DNA from: Bifidobacterium callitrichidarum
GTDB taxonomy: Bacteria > Actinomycetota > Actinomycetes > Actinomycetales > Bifidobacteriaceae
Reading direction: 5' to 3'
Assembly (NCBI RefSeq): GCF_003129905.1
Contig: NZ_QFFM01000010.1
Span: 1 to 64,000 of the forward strand
DNA length: 64,000 bases
A program made the position numbers and the translations under genes. Each line of letters opens with the position of its first letter. The stretch's first letter is position 1. The notes beneath the pieces were generated by a model. It saw nothing but the letters and a program-made list of their open reading frames with translations, had not been told where the DNA came from and ran no database searches. Of this stretch, positions 18,114-26,990 are shown one piece after another.

Positions 18114-19391
18114 TCACTGGAAGTGGGCGCTCAGGGCGTCCAGATCGGCGGTTTGGATGGTGATCTTGCCGTTGCCGGTCTTGTACGGGAACGGGATCGG
18201 GTTGCATCCGCCCTTGAAGCCGATGGTGGCCAGGTTGATGGCGACCTCGCACTTCTTGCAGATGATCTTGCCGTCCTTCTCGTAGTAGCCCGCGTCACCG
18301 CAGTTCTCGCAGGCGTCCAGGCCGATGCCGTACGCGCCACCGTTCTTCTTGATGATGATGAAGCGCATGACGGTGCCGTCCTTGGCCTTGTATTCGAAGC
18401 GGTGCAGATGGCCGTCCTCGACCTGGCTGAACGGGATGGTGGCCACGCCGTCCTGGAGCGAGTAGGCCTCGGGCTCGGACAGCGTGATGGTCTGGTGGGT
18501 GGCGGCCACGCCCGCGGTGAGCGTGGCGGTGACGCCGATCATGGCGATCAGGCTCCAGACGGTCGCGGAGATGGCATGGCGGCGGAACGCCTTGTGGCGG
18601 CGCAGCGTGGCCTCGTTGGCGCCGGGCACGTTGTGGGTCTTCATGCGGAAGCCGGCCACCACCGAAGCCACCGCGGGCACCACAAACACCAGGGCCTGCG
18701 CCATGATCATCGCGGTGTTGTGGTTGATGGACCAGGCGAGGGCCACGAACATCATGTGGTTCATCGGGAAGCCGCGCGCCTGCAGGATCTGGGCCAGACC
18801 GGTGAAGTGCTGGACGAGCAGGATCGCCATGACGGCGACCACGGACACGGTGAACGCCCAGCGCACCGCCGTGGTGCGCATGGTACGGAAGATGGCAGCC
18901 ACCACGATGGACATGGCCGCGCCGAGCACGAAGCCGAGGGCGCGCAGCAGCATGGCGGAGGTGAAGGCGGTCTCGCCCGGCTCCACCCAGATGGTCAGCT
19001 GCAGGATCACGTCCGGCAGGGCGTAGAAGACGGTAAGGGCGATCTGCACGGCGGCCACCGCGTTGGCCACGTGCATCCAGAGCGCGTGCTTGTCCCAGTC
19101 ATGCGTGATGCGGCGCGCGCACAGCACCACGGCGATGGCGAGCACGTCCACGATCACGGCCACCACGAGCACCGGGTAGTTGACGAATGTGCGCTGGTTG
19201 ATGACGGCCGTGGCGCGCAGGGCGGCGAACGCCACCGCGGCGACGAGGCCGATGACGAGGCCCCACAACCGCCAGTGGGCGCTGAGCGGTTTGTCGCGGC
19301 CCTCGCCCACGGTGAGCATCACGCTCAGGCACATGACCAGCAGTGCGGGGGCCAGCGTCCCCGGCATCACCGCTACGAATTGTTCGAGCAT
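18114..19391 (-). CDS. DUF2318 membrane protein with cysteine-rich C-terminal domain
   Basis: 425 residues. About eight hydrophobic spans fill the first 280 residues. The C-terminal extracytoplasmic part has the DUF2318 pattern CENCGDAGYYEKDG, then ICKKCEVAINLATIGFKGGC, which offers five cysteines for metal or Fe-S binding. Proteins of this type sit in P19/FTR1 ferrous-iron operons (for example Cj1660 in Campylobacter), so a redox or iron-handling role in the membrane is likely. It corresponds in position to bfeB of B. breve as I recall that nomenclature. Confidence 0.85.
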   Translation of the reverse strand: MLEQFVAVMPGTLAPALLVMCLSVMLTVGEGRDKPLSAHWRLWGLVIGLVAAVAFAALRATAVINQRTFVNYPVLVVAVIVDVLAIAVVLCARRITHDWDKHALWMHVANAVAAVQIALTVFYALPDVILQLTIWVEPGETAFTSAMLLRALGFVLGAAMSIVVAAIFRTMRTTAVRWAFTVSVVAVMAILLVQHFTGLAQILQARGFPMNHMMFVALAWSINHNTAMIMAQALVFVVPAVASVVAGFRMKTHNVPGANEATLRRHKAFRRHAISATVWSLIAMIGVTATLTAGVAATHQTITLSEPEAYSLQDGVATIPFSQVEDGHLHRFEYKAKDGTVMRFIIIKKNGGAYGIGLDACENCGDAGYYEKDGKIICKKCEVAINLATIGFKGGCNPIPFPYKTGNGKITIQTADLDALSAHFQ

Positions 19392-19440
19392 TCGCGCCCT
19401 TTCCTAGAACCGTATAAGTTAACCCCACAAAACAGCGAAA

Positions 19441-19463
19441 GCTCCCCTCAGGCTGAGGGGAGC
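19441..19463. repeat. Minimal repeat-core hairpin within the iron operon
   Basis: GCTCCCCTCAGGCTGAGGGGAGC forms a stem of about 10 bp in the 93-base gap between the P19-like gene and the DUF2318 gene. It matches the outer stem of the type B repeat core and may be a collapsed copy. It could lower expression of the downstream genes relative to FTR1 and P19. Confidence 0.6.
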
Positions 19464-19484
19464 AGATTCGCTACATGGTTTCAA

Positions 19485-20180
19485 TCACCATTGACGCGGC
19501 GTGTAATCCCAGTTGTCGAAGGTGACCTCGATGGGCTCGGTCCAGAAGTGGCCCTTGACGCCGGTCTCCGGGTCGACGTGGAGCATCCAGCCCTTCTTGG
19601 CCGGGGACTCGATGGAGAGCTTGAGCTGGTAGGTGCCGGCCTTGTCGAGCTTGACGTTGGCGCCGTAGTGCGGACCGTCGGAGGCGTTCATCTGCATGAA
19701 GGTACCGGAGGTGGCGGTGCCGCCCTCGACTTCCTTGCCGGTGGACTTGTCGATGATGGTGTAGTTCACGGTCAGGTCAGGGATGAAGTCGCCCTTGCCG
19801 TAGCCCAGCTCGGTGGCCTTCTCGTTGCCGTGGATGTCGGCCTCGAGGTGGAAGGAGGCGTCGGCGGCCTTGAGGCCCATGGAGGACGGCTCCATATCGA
19901 TCGGCTGGAAGTAGACGGCGCCCACGGTCAGCGGGCCGGCCTCCTGATCCTGCTCCTCGGCGGTGCCGGACGGGCCCACCGGGACCTCCTCGAAGCCGGC
20001 GCCGGCATCGGAGGCGGTGTCGCTGGAGTCGGAGGAATCGGACTTGGTGTCCGACTGGGAGGAGGTGTCCGACTTGGTGTCGGAGGTGGCGTTGGTGGAA
20101 CCGCAGGCGGCCATGGACAGGGTCATGGAGCCGGCGAGCAGCAGGCCGAGCAGCGCTGCGATCTTCTTGTTCTTCATCAT
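19485..20180 (-). CDS. P19-like iron transport lipoprotein
   Basis: 231 residues. A lipoprotein signal ends in SMAAC (Cys near 26), then a Ser/Asp-rich linker leads to an Iron_transport (P19/Tp34) domain. Candidate metal ligands typical of the family are visible: the Met in PIDMEP, the HLEADIHGN motif, the Met/His pair in MQMNASDGPHYGAN, and a later His in MLHVDPETG. It should bind iron (or copper) outside the membrane and pass it to FTR1, encoded 39 bases upstream. AAGGAAGAG precedes the ATG at 20180. It corresponds to bfeO of B. breve, from memory. Confidence 0.9.
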   Translation of the reverse strand: MMKNKKIAALLGLLLAGSMTLSMAACGSTNATSDTKSDTSSQSDTKSDSSDSSDTASDAGAGFEEVPVGPSGTAEEQDQEAGPLTVGAVYFQPIDMEPSSMGLKAADASFHLEADIHGNEKATELGYGKGDFIPDLTVNYTIIDKSTGKEVEGGTATSGTFMQMNASDGPHYGANVKLDKAGTYQLKLSIESPAKKGWMLHVDPETGVKGHFWTEPIEVTFDNWDYTPRQW

Positions 20181-20219
20181 TTCTCTTCCTTTGGTATTTG
20201 GATGAAATATTGGCAAAAA

Positions 20220-21992
20220 TCAGTGGGTTTCGGCAGCGGCCTGGGCCTTGAGCCTGCGCTGCTTGATGAATCCGACCACGAACAGGGCGATCACGGCGAT
20301 GGCCGCGATGACCTGGGCCACGATGCACTCGACGTACGGGTAGAAGCCGAGCCAGTCATTGGTGGGCAGGCCCTGGATGTAGTTGGCGGGCAGTGCGTCG
20401 CCCTCGATGAGCGAGTGCACGCCGCCGCCGGCGAAGACGACCACGAGCACGGACATCAGAATCGACGTGACGAGGAAGAACGGGCCGATCGGGATCTTCA
20501 CCGACGTGAATCGGATGATCAGGAAGATGAACACGAGCACCACGGCCGCGGCGATGCCGCCGACCCACATGCCGTGGGTGTCCTGGCTCATCGTGTAGAT
20601 CGACTGGTAGAAGATCACGGTTTCGGCACCTTCACGGAACACAGCGAGGAAGCTCAGCATAGCCAGCGAGACCACGGTGCCGAACGCCACGTGCTCGCCG
20701 GACGCGACCTGCGCGGAGACGGACTTGACGGCCGCCTCGGTCTTGGTGCGAATGTACCGGTTCCAGGCCTCCACCGAGGACTTGTTGAGCATCCAGTTGC
20801 TGGTCCACAGCAGCATGCCCATGGCCACGAGCGCGCAGACGCCCTCCATGATCTCCTGAATCGGGCCGGAACCGCCGAAGGCGAGCACGAAGATCACGGC
20901 CACCAGGCCGGCGCCCGCGAGGCCCGCGAGCACGCCGAGGTAGATCCACTTGGTGAAGCGCTTGTTGCCGGACTTGACGAGGTAGGCCACCACGGCGGCG
21001 ACCACGAGCAGCGCCTCGAGACCCTCACGGATGAGGATGAGGAACGCCTGGCCGACCGCGCTGGTGATGAGCTTGGTGAAGCCGCCTTCCTTGTCGGCCG
21101 CACCGCCGTCGAGGATGCCGGCGTCCTTGACGAGCATGGCCTTGAGGTCGTCGATGAGCTTCTTGGTGCTCTTGAGGTCGGCGCCGGTGTTCATGGACTT
21201 GCGGCACATCTTGAACTGGTATTCCACCTGCGAGACGCGGCTGCCGCTGATGGCGTTCATCACGTTCTTCTCGAAGCCGAGCTTCTCGTAGTACTGGTAG
21301 TAGGCGTTGTTGACGAGCGTGGCACCCTTCGCTCCATCACCCTTGGCATAGGCCTTGTAGGCGTTGTCGAGAATCGGGGTCATCTCGTTGGCCACGTCGG
21401 TCCAGGAACGGTTGCCTTTGCCGGGGTTCTTCTTTTTCTTGGCGTCGAGCTCCTTGCGCTCCTTGGCGAGCTGGGCCTGCAGGGCCTCGGCGTAGGCCTT
21501 CGGCTTGGCGAGCTGCGTGTTGGCGTCGAGCTGCTGGGCGGTGGCGTCGAGGTCGGCGGAGAGCGCGTCGATCTGCTGGCTCATCTGGTCCTCGTTGCCG
21601 GGCACATAGGTGAGGTCCTGGATGGACTGGAACGCCTGCTGCTGGGCGAGCTGCTTGTCCGAACCGATGGTGTCGCGCACCACGGCGGTGAAGTTGGAGG
21701 CCACGTAGATGGTGTTGTACGCGGACATGACCTCGGAGGTGGAGCCGGCGGTGTTGCCGTCCTTGTAGGTCTTGAGGCCCTGGGCGAGCTGCTTGTCCAT
21801 CGCCTTGGCCACATCGGTCCAGGTGGCGTAGTCGGTGACGCTGGAGCTGGAGCTCGACGAGTCGGAGGAGGAGTCGGAAGAATCGGCGAAGGCCTGCTGC
21901 GGAATCATCGCGGCCGGTATCGCGACGGCGAAGATCATGGCGAACACGAACGCCAACGCGGCGAGCGCACGCAGCGGCGAGCGACGAAGCAT
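20220..21992 (-). CDS. FTR1-family iron permease with N-terminal periplasmic domain
   Basis: 590 residues, first gene of the operon. A signal peptide (about 1-36, ending AFA) and an acidic Ser/Asp stretch precede a helical extracytoplasmic domain of about 250 residues, then seven or so membrane spans. The two REGxE iron-binding motifs are intact: REGLE at 322-326 and REGAE at 453-457. The ATG at 21992 has AGAGAGGA 7 bases before it; two ATGs further upstream do not. A weak half-match to a DtxR/IdeR box (TTAGGTTTAG at 22083) lies upstream but is not convincing. It corresponds in position to bfeU of B. breve, from memory. Confidence 0.92.
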   Translation of the reverse strand: MLRRSPLRALAALAFVFAMIFAVAIPAAMIPQQAFADSSDSSSDSSSSSSSVTDYATWTDVAKAMDKQLAQGLKTYKDGNTAGSTSEVMSAYNTIYVASNFTAVVRDTIGSDKQLAQQQAFQSIQDLTYVPGNEDQMSQQIDALSADLDATAQQLDANTQLAKPKAYAEALQAQLAKERKELDAKKKKNPGKGNRSWTDVANEMTPILDNAYKAYAKGDGAKGATLVNNAYYQYYEKLGFEKNVMNAISGSRVSQVEYQFKMCRKSMNTGADLKSTKKLIDDLKAMLVKDAGILDGGAADKEGGFTKLITSAVGQAFLILIREGLEALLVVAAVVAYLVKSGNKRFTKWIYLGVLAGLAGAGLVAVIFVLAFGGSGPIQEIMEGVCALVAMGMLLWTSNWMLNKSSVEAWNRYIRTKTEAAVKSVSAQVASGEHVAFGTVVSLAMLSFLAVFREGAETVIFYQSIYTMSQDTHGMWVGGIAAAVVLVFIFLIIRFTSVKIPIGPFFLVTSILMSVLVVVFAGGGVHSLIEGDALPANYIQGLPTNDWLGFYPYVECIVAQVIAAIAVIALFVVGFIKQRRLKAQAAAETH

Positions 21993-22240
21993 GCTGAATT
22001 CCTCTCTCATGGGCATGGTTCAAAGCTTTCAAACCACCTACGCAATATAGAGAAAAAAATTCTTCGGCAACAGTCTTGATTTTTAGGTTTAGTCGAGGTA
22101 TTGGAAGCTCCGATACGCGGAAATTGGAAGGATAAAATGTCTCACCATACGGACTGACGGCGAGCGAGGCGGGCTCCGGGTCACGACGAGACCATCATTC
22201 GGACAACGGCATCACGTCAGAGGCGGGCAGTCTCGTGGAG

Positions 22241-24037
22241 TCAGGGGCGGGCCTCCCGTGTCGGAGCCGGCATCGAGCCCAAATCAGTCGTCTGCCCGGC
22301 GACGAACGGCAGGGCCGCGAACAACGGCAGCGTGAAGTACACCGGAATCGGGTACCAGAATAGCGCTTCCGGTGAGGCGTACAGCGAAAACACGGTGAAG
22401 AACAGCAGCCCATACGCGGCGAGCGCGGGGGCGACGGGATTGCCGCGATGACCGCGATCACCATCGTCGCGGCGCTTCGGCCATGCCCGCCACGCCACGG
22501 CCCGCACCAGCAGCGCAAGGCCCACGGCCAGCGGGATCCCGGTGACGTACAGGGCCATCGCGGTCAGCGGATTGTCCTTGCGCACCCAGCGATGCACCGA
22601 CTTGAGGATGCGGCGCTGCCATTGCGGCCGGCGGGACGCGCCCATGAACGGCGCGAGGTCGCGGTCGACGGCGGCGATGCGTTCGGCGGCGGGTACGTCG
22701 GCGTCTTCGTCGGATGCGGCGGTCTCTTGTCCCGTGGTTCCGGTGACGCCTGCCGTCTTCGCGGCTGCAGTATCGCCGTCAACCTTGGTCTCAGTGACGG
22801 CATCGACGCCGGCATCGGACTTTGCCTCGGACGTTCCGGCCGTCACTCCAGCCTTGACCTGGCTCCTATCCCGCGAGCCTGCGTTCGCCGCGCCTTCTGG
22901 CAGGAACGTCGCCCACTGTCTCAGGTAGCCGGGCGTGAACAGATAGTCGGAGTCGGTGGGGTACGCGAAGTTGAGCGCGGGATCCCACCAGGCGCGGATC
23001 GGACCGGCGTAGGCCTTGGCGTAGTCGGCCGGATGAGCCAGACCGAGCTCCGCCCACGTGCGGAGGGCCGCGAGCTTTTGGGCCGCGGTCGGCTGCGGAT
23101 GCTCCCGTAGGGTGGCGAACGTCTCGTTGGTGCGGTGCGGGTTGAGGGTCGCGGCCGCTTGGTCAAGGTTCATGACGGCGTTCAGCCGGGCGCGCTGTGC
23201 CGCGGTGATGGCGTTGGGGTCGTCGGGATGATCATGCGCGACCTGGGCGACCGGCTGGGTGACGAGTCCCCAGACCTCGCGTCCGGGCGATGGGTTCGCG
23301 TGCGTGGCTGCGGCGGCGAGCGGCGACCATACGGCCTGGGCAAGCAGGATCGCGACGGCAAGGCACGCGAACGCGCGGAATCTGGGTTTTCCCTTCCGGC
23401 ATACCGCCAGCAGCCCACAGCCGGCGCACAGTACAATCACGAGGGCCGTGCGTTTGGAAACGATGGAGGCAAACAGCAACATCACAAACACGATTGCTGC
23501 CGGGCGACGTTCGAGCACCCGCCCGCGCGTGAGGCAGATTTCGGAGAACACCACGGCCAGCGGCAGGAAGAAGACGGTGTGCAGGGAGTCCTTGCCCATC
23601 GTGGTCACGGAACCGACCACCACATAGCTGGTGGCGAGGTACATCAGGGAGAGACCGATGAGCCATCGCGGGGCGCCGAGTTTGCGGATATAGCAGAGGG
23701 ATAAGGCGGCACCGGTTGCGAGCAGTGCGGCTTGTACGGCGGTGTATACGGCCTGCCCGGCGAGCGGGGAGCCTCCGCTGAGCGCCTCGCCGAGATGCCA
23801 GAACAGGCCGAACGTCAGGGTGTCGAAGAGCGGATGCTGGGTGTAGTAATGGTGGATTCCCGAGGCCTGGAGGTATTGGGCCACGGTGTCGTCGCGCATG
23901 GAGCCGGGCCAGGTGAGCGCGATCCAAGGCAGCCAACAGACGATGAGCGTCAGGAGATACGGGAGGAAGCGGGATTTGAGTGCGGCGGTCAGCGTGGAGG
24001 GATGGCGGGCGGCAAGCCAGGTAAGCACTGATTGCAT
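22241..24037 (-). CDS. Polytopic membrane protein, DUF6020-like
   Basis: 598 residues with about ten to twelve hydrophobic spans. Visible motifs are WPGSMRDDTVAQYLQ, YTQHPLFDTLTFGLFWHLG and TTMGKDSLHTVFFLPLAVV, which match DUF6020-type glycosyltransferase-like membrane proteins of actinobacteria. A Thr/Ala/Asp-rich insert lies near 410-470. The frame is open to 24115, but those codons derive from a tRNA-Ser 3' fragment (24052-24085), so ATG at 24037 is chosen; no good ribosome binding site is visible. Its original 5' region may have been replaced when the tRNA fragment arrived. Confidence 0.65.
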   Translation of the reverse strand: MQSVLTWLAARHPSTLTAALKSRFLPYLLTLIVCWLPWIALTWPGSMRDDTVAQYLQASGIHHYYTQHPLFDTLTFGLFWHLGEALSGGSPLAGQAVYTAVQAALLATGAALSLCYIRKLGAPRWLIGLSLMYLATSYVVVGSVTTMGKDSLHTVFFLPLAVVFSEICLTRGRVLERRPAAIVFVMLLFASIVSKRTALVIVLCAGCGLLAVCRKGKPRFRAFACLAVAILLAQAVWSPLAAAATHANPSPGREVWGLVTQPVAQVAHDHPDDPNAITAAQRARLNAVMNLDQAAATLNPHRTNETFATLREHPQPTAAQKLAALRTWAELGLAHPADYAKAYAGPIRAWWDPALNFAYPTDSDYLFTPGYLRQWATFLPEGAANAGSRDRSQVKAGVTAGTSEAKSDAGVDAVTETKVDGDTAAAKTAGVTGTTGQETAASDEDADVPAAERIAAVDRDLAPFMGASRRPQWQRRILKSVHRWVRKDNPLTAMALYVTGIPLAVGLALLVRAVAWRAWPKRRDDGDRGHRGNPVAPALAAYGLLFFTVFSLYASPEALFWYPIPVYFTLPLFAALPFVAGQTTDLGSMPAPTREARP

Positions 24038-24051
24038 GATTTGGGGCAGCT

Positions 24052-24085
24052 GCCTCACGAGTTCGAATCTCGTATCCTCCGCCAC
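24052..24085 (+). repeat. 34-bp copy of the tRNA-Ser 3' end (att-like)
   Basis: These 34 bases are identical to 24435-24468, the variable arm, T-arm and 3' end of the tRNA-Ser gene. The rest of the tRNA is missing. Such direct repeats mark the far border of elements that integrate into tRNA 3' ends. The 349 bases between the two copies hold no supportable gene. Confidence 0.8.
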
Positions 24086-24379
24086 GTTCACCGCAAACGC
24101 CTCTACATGCCGCATGGTTTCACAGCGTAAGGCGCACCATTATGTTCCGCGCTGCGAGGCACCAAAAATTCACGGCGTCGGGATAGACCGTTCACGTTCG
24201 ACAACCTGGCTGTTCGGATATCTGGCCGCGTACTCGGTAAAACGCCATTCGGCCGTTTGCCAGTCACGCAATCCAAACGCGACACGCCGAAGACACTCCA
24301 ACCGTGCGCTTTTCCAAAACCTGTGGTACTTTATTCAAGTTGCCTGCGGAGCTTGCTTCAAGCAAACACTGCAAAGCAT
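24086..24379. other. Gene-free segment between the tRNA-Ser fragment and tRNA-Ser
   Basis: No open frame with a ribosome binding site is visible. Base composition is lower in G+C than the flanks near the tRNA (ACTTTATTCAAGTT at about 24328), which could be the tRNA promoter. It is probably leftover sequence from an integration event. Confidence 0.5.
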
Positions 24380-24467
24380 GGAGGATTCGCCTAGTGGTCT
24401 ATGGCGCACGCTTGGAAAGCGTGTTGGTGTAACAGCCTCACGAGTTCGAATCTCGTATCCTCCGCCA
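24380..24467 (+). tRNA. tRNA-Ser (GGA)
   Basis: The acceptor stem GGAGGAT (24380-24386) pairs with ATCCTCC (24457-24463), discriminator G, and CCA is encoded. The anticodon loop TTGGAAA sits between CACGC and GCGTG and gives anticodon GGA. A long variable arm and the TTCGAAT T-loop are present, as expected for serine. It is followed by a terminator hairpin. Confidence 0.95.
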
Positions 24468-24470
24468 CCA

Positions 24471-24500
24471 GGGTTTTGGCTTTTGCCAAAGCCCTTTTTT
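24471..24500 (+). terminator. Terminator after tRNA-Ser
   Basis: GGGTTTTGGC (24471-24480) pairs with GCCAAAGCCC (24485-24494) with one G-T pair, followed by TTTTTT. Confidence 0.85.
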
Positions 24501-24620
24501 CGTTATCCGTGCCTTGTCGCCTGCACAGACCTCTCGCAGTCTGCGGTTGTGCGGATTCGAACCCATGCAAATCAGCCGGTATCGCTCCAACCCCATACGC
24601 GACACCCATCACAGGCAGGC

Positions 24621-25499
24621 TCACGGCAATGCGTCGATATTGCCGCGCAGGTGCTCGATGAATCGCCTGGCCGCCAGGGGGAGCCTGTCGCGGTCGGCGT
24701 AGGCGATGGCGATGGTGCGTTCCACGGGCGGATCGGTGGGACGTAGGGCGAGCCGGTAGTTGGTGCTGGTGCGGTGGAGGATGAGTTCGGCGAGGATGCT
24801 GAAGCCCAATCCGGCCTCGACCATGGTCATGATCGAGTAGTCGTCGTGGATGCGCAGCCGCACGTTCGGCTTGAGTCCGATCGACGCGAACGCCTCCAAC
24901 GGCTCGGAGTAGTGGCCTTCCTCCAGCAGGATCATGGGTTCCTTGGCGAGCGCGGCCAATGGCACCCGGTCAAGTGCTGCGAGCGGATGGCCTTGCGGCA
25001 GAACGGCGAGCATGGCACCCCGTTTGATGGTGATGGTCTGCACGTCGCGCGCGGCGGCGGGGTTGATGAATCCGAAGTCGATGGTGCCGTTGTGGATCCA
25101 CTCCTGGATGGTGGTGTAGTCGCCTTGGTGCAGGACGAACCGCACGTTCGGGTGACGCTGTTGGAAGCCACTGATGAGCCCAGGCAGCCAGTGGGCGGAG
25201 ATGCTGGCGATGGTGCCCATGCGGATCACGCCGGTGTCGAGGCCGAGGATCTCGTCGGTCCGTTCGCGGATGCGCAGACCGTCCTCCACGTAGCGTTCGA
25301 TGAGCGGGTAGAGCTGGCGCCCCTCCTCGGTGAGCGTGCATCCGCCGCGCTGCCGGTTGAGCAGGGTGACGTCGAGTTCCTTCTCCAGCGATGCGATCAT
25401 CTGGCTGACGGCCGACTGGCTGCAATGCAGCTCGTCGGCGGCCGCGGAGAAGCTGCCGTATTCGACGATGTGCCACAGGGCGAGATACCGGTTGTCCAT
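24621..25499 (-). CDS. LysR family transcriptional regulator
   Basis: 292 residues. The N-terminal winged helix-turn-helix is typical (GSFSAAADELHCSQSAVSQM, about residues 16-35), followed by the two-lobed LysR substrate domain starting with IRMGTIASISAHWLPG. It is divergent from the PhzF-family gene at 25725 with a 225-base gap and probably regulates it. It lies within the segment bordered by copies of the tRNA-Ser 3' end. Confidence 0.9.
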   Translation of the reverse strand: MDNRYLALWHIVEYGSFSAAADELHCSQSAVSQMIASLEKELDVTLLNRQRGGCTLTEEGRQLYPLIERYVEDGLRIRERTDEILGLDTGVIRMGTIASISAHWLPGLISGFQQRHPNVRFVLHQGDYTTIQEWIHNGTIDFGFINPAAARDVQTITIKRGAMLAVLPQGHPLAALDRVPLAALAKEPMILLEEGHYSEPLEAFASIGLKPNVRLRIHDDYSIMTMVEAGLGFSILAELILHRTSTNYRLALRPTDPPVERTIAIAYADRDRLPLAARRFIEHLRGNIDALP

Positions 25500-25724
25500 G
25501 GTTCACCATCATAGAAGATACATAAGCATTGCTTATGTAGTCATTAGCAAATTTGATTGTACTTATCGTGTGTGGCCTGCATACGATGGCCGTCATCGGC
25601 GGAACCATCGTGTACATGATGCTCGTTCAGCTGGTGTTCGTCTGACGGGCTTGCGGCTTCCTGCCACGTCGTGAACTCGCGACGGGGCATCTGACAATCG
25701 GTGATGAAAGGCGGATTGCGGACT

Positions 25725-26534
25725 ATGGCCATAAAACAGTATGTGGTGGATGCGTTCACGGATCAGGTGTTCAGGGGCAATCCGGCGGCGGTGTGCCTGC
25801 CGGAATCGTGGCCCTCGGATGCGCTGATGGCAAGCATCGCGATGGAGAACCGGTTTTCCGAGACCGCGTTTGCGGTGCACGAGCCGGAAGGGTGGCGCCT
25901 GCGCTGGTTCACGCCGGGTGGCGAGATCGACCTGTGCGGGCACGCGACGCTCGCCACGGCGTACGTGATCCTGCGGTTCGTGGAACCGGACGCCGACATG
26001 GTGCGGTTCCGCACGATGAGCGGCGTGCTGACCGCGGCACGGACTCGCGGCGATGACGGGGCCGGCGACGTGTTCACGATGGATTTCCCGGCCTTCGATA
26101 TCAAGCCCACACCGGTCACCGACACGATGGAGCGGGCGCTGGGCGCGAGACCGGTCGAGGCGTGGCTCGGCCGCGACCTGCTGTGCGTGATGCCCGACGA
26201 GCGGACCGTGCGCGACCTCGATCCCGATCAGGAGCTGCTCAAGGATCTGCCCGGCCTGCTGGCCAACGTCACGGCGGCCGGAGATCCGGGCGGCGGCTTC
26301 GACTGCGTGTCCCGATCGTTCGCGCCGAAGCTCAACGTGTCCGAGGACCCGGTCTGCGGTTCCGGTCACTGCCACATCCTGCCGTATTGGAGCGAACGAC
26401 TCGGCAAGACCTCGCTCACCGCGTATCAGGCGTCGGCGCGCGGCGGCATCATCCACGCCACGGTCGCCGGCGGCCGCGTCGGTCTCGGCGGCGGCGCGGC
26501 GCTGTTCTCCGTGGGCACCATCCTGCCCGACTGA
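25725..26534 (+). CDS. PhzF family isomerase/epimerase-like protein
   Basis: 269 residues. The family features are FRGNPAAVCL near the N-terminus, the catalytic-type Glu46 in ENRFSETAF, GGEIDLCGHATLA near 63-75 and the second-half motif EDPVCGSGHCHI. PhzF-like proteins catalyse isomerisations of small dihydro-aromatic or amino-acid-like substrates; the substrate here is unknown. ATG at 25725 is chosen because it starts the conserved MAIKQYVVDAF; an ATG at 25701 has no upstream site. Its stop codon overlaps a possible start of the DUF488 frame. Confidence 0.88.
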   Translation: MAIKQYVVDAFTDQVFRGNPAAVCLPESWPSDALMASIAMENRFSETAFAVHEPEGWRLRWFTPGGEIDLCGHATLATAYVILRFVEPDADMVRFRTMSGVLTAARTRGDDGAGDVFTMDFPAFDIKPTPVTDTMERALGARPVEAWLGRDLLCVMPDERTVRDLDPDQELLKDLPGLLANVTAAGDPGGGFDCVSRSFAPKLNVSEDPVCGSGHCHILPYWSERLGKTSLTAYQASARGGIIHATVAGGRVGLGGGAALFSVGTILPD

Positions 26535-26587
26535 TGATGGAATCGGCGTTCGGACGTCCGGCATTGACTTGCCCGTTTTACGGACCG

Positions 26588-26971
26588 ATGATGGTGGGCG
26601 TGGGAATCGTAGTGAAACGTATCTATGACGAGCCGGAATCCGGAGACGGCTACAGGATTCTGGTGGATCGGCTGTGGCCGCGCGGCGTGAGTAAGGAGCG
26701 CGCCGCCCTTGATTTGTGGATGAAGGGTATCGCGCCATCGCCCGAGCTGCGTAAATGGTTCGGGCATGAACCAACGCGCTTCAATGAGTTCGCCGAACAG
26801 TACCGGGCTGAGCTGGATGCCAACGACGAAGCCGTCACGGCACTGCACGATCTTGCCGCGGCCCATGCGACGGTCACGCTCCTGTACGCGGCCAAGGATC
26901 CGCTGGTCAACCATGCGGTCGTGCTGCGCGACTACATGAACGACATCATCGGAGCCGTCGAGACGCGCTGA
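26588..26971 (+). CDS. DUF488 family protein
   Basis: About 127 residues. The conserved core is VKRIYDEP, then GYRILVDRLWPRGVSKE and the C-terminal LLYAAKDP, all standard for the small DUF488 proteins (usual length 115-125). The start is uncertain: the frame is open from the ATG overlapping the PhzF stop at 26534, ATGs occur at 26588 and 26591, and GTG at 26612 would fit the family start best. It is probably co-transcribed with the PhzF gene. Function of the family is unproven. Confidence 0.75.
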   Translation: MMVGVGIVVKRIYDEPESGDGYRILVDRLWPRGVSKERAALDLWMKGIAPSPELRKWFGHEPTRFNEFAEQYRAELDANDEAVTALHDLAAAHATVTLLYAAKDPLVNHAVVLRDYMNDIIGAVETR

Positions 26972-26990
26972 ACCGGCCCAAAGGTTGGGG

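Noticed and set aside
17709-22079. 1456-codon open frame on the plus strand opposite the iron operon
   Set aside because: It is the antisense of six well-supported genes and owes its length to high G+C codon bias; its product is a low-complexity His/Gly/Arg/Leu/Val-rich string without domains.
24538-24600. Second tRNA-like segment (GGATTCGAACCC) after tRNA-Ser
   Set aside because: A T-loop-like string occurs but neither strand gives a pairing T-arm and acceptor stem.
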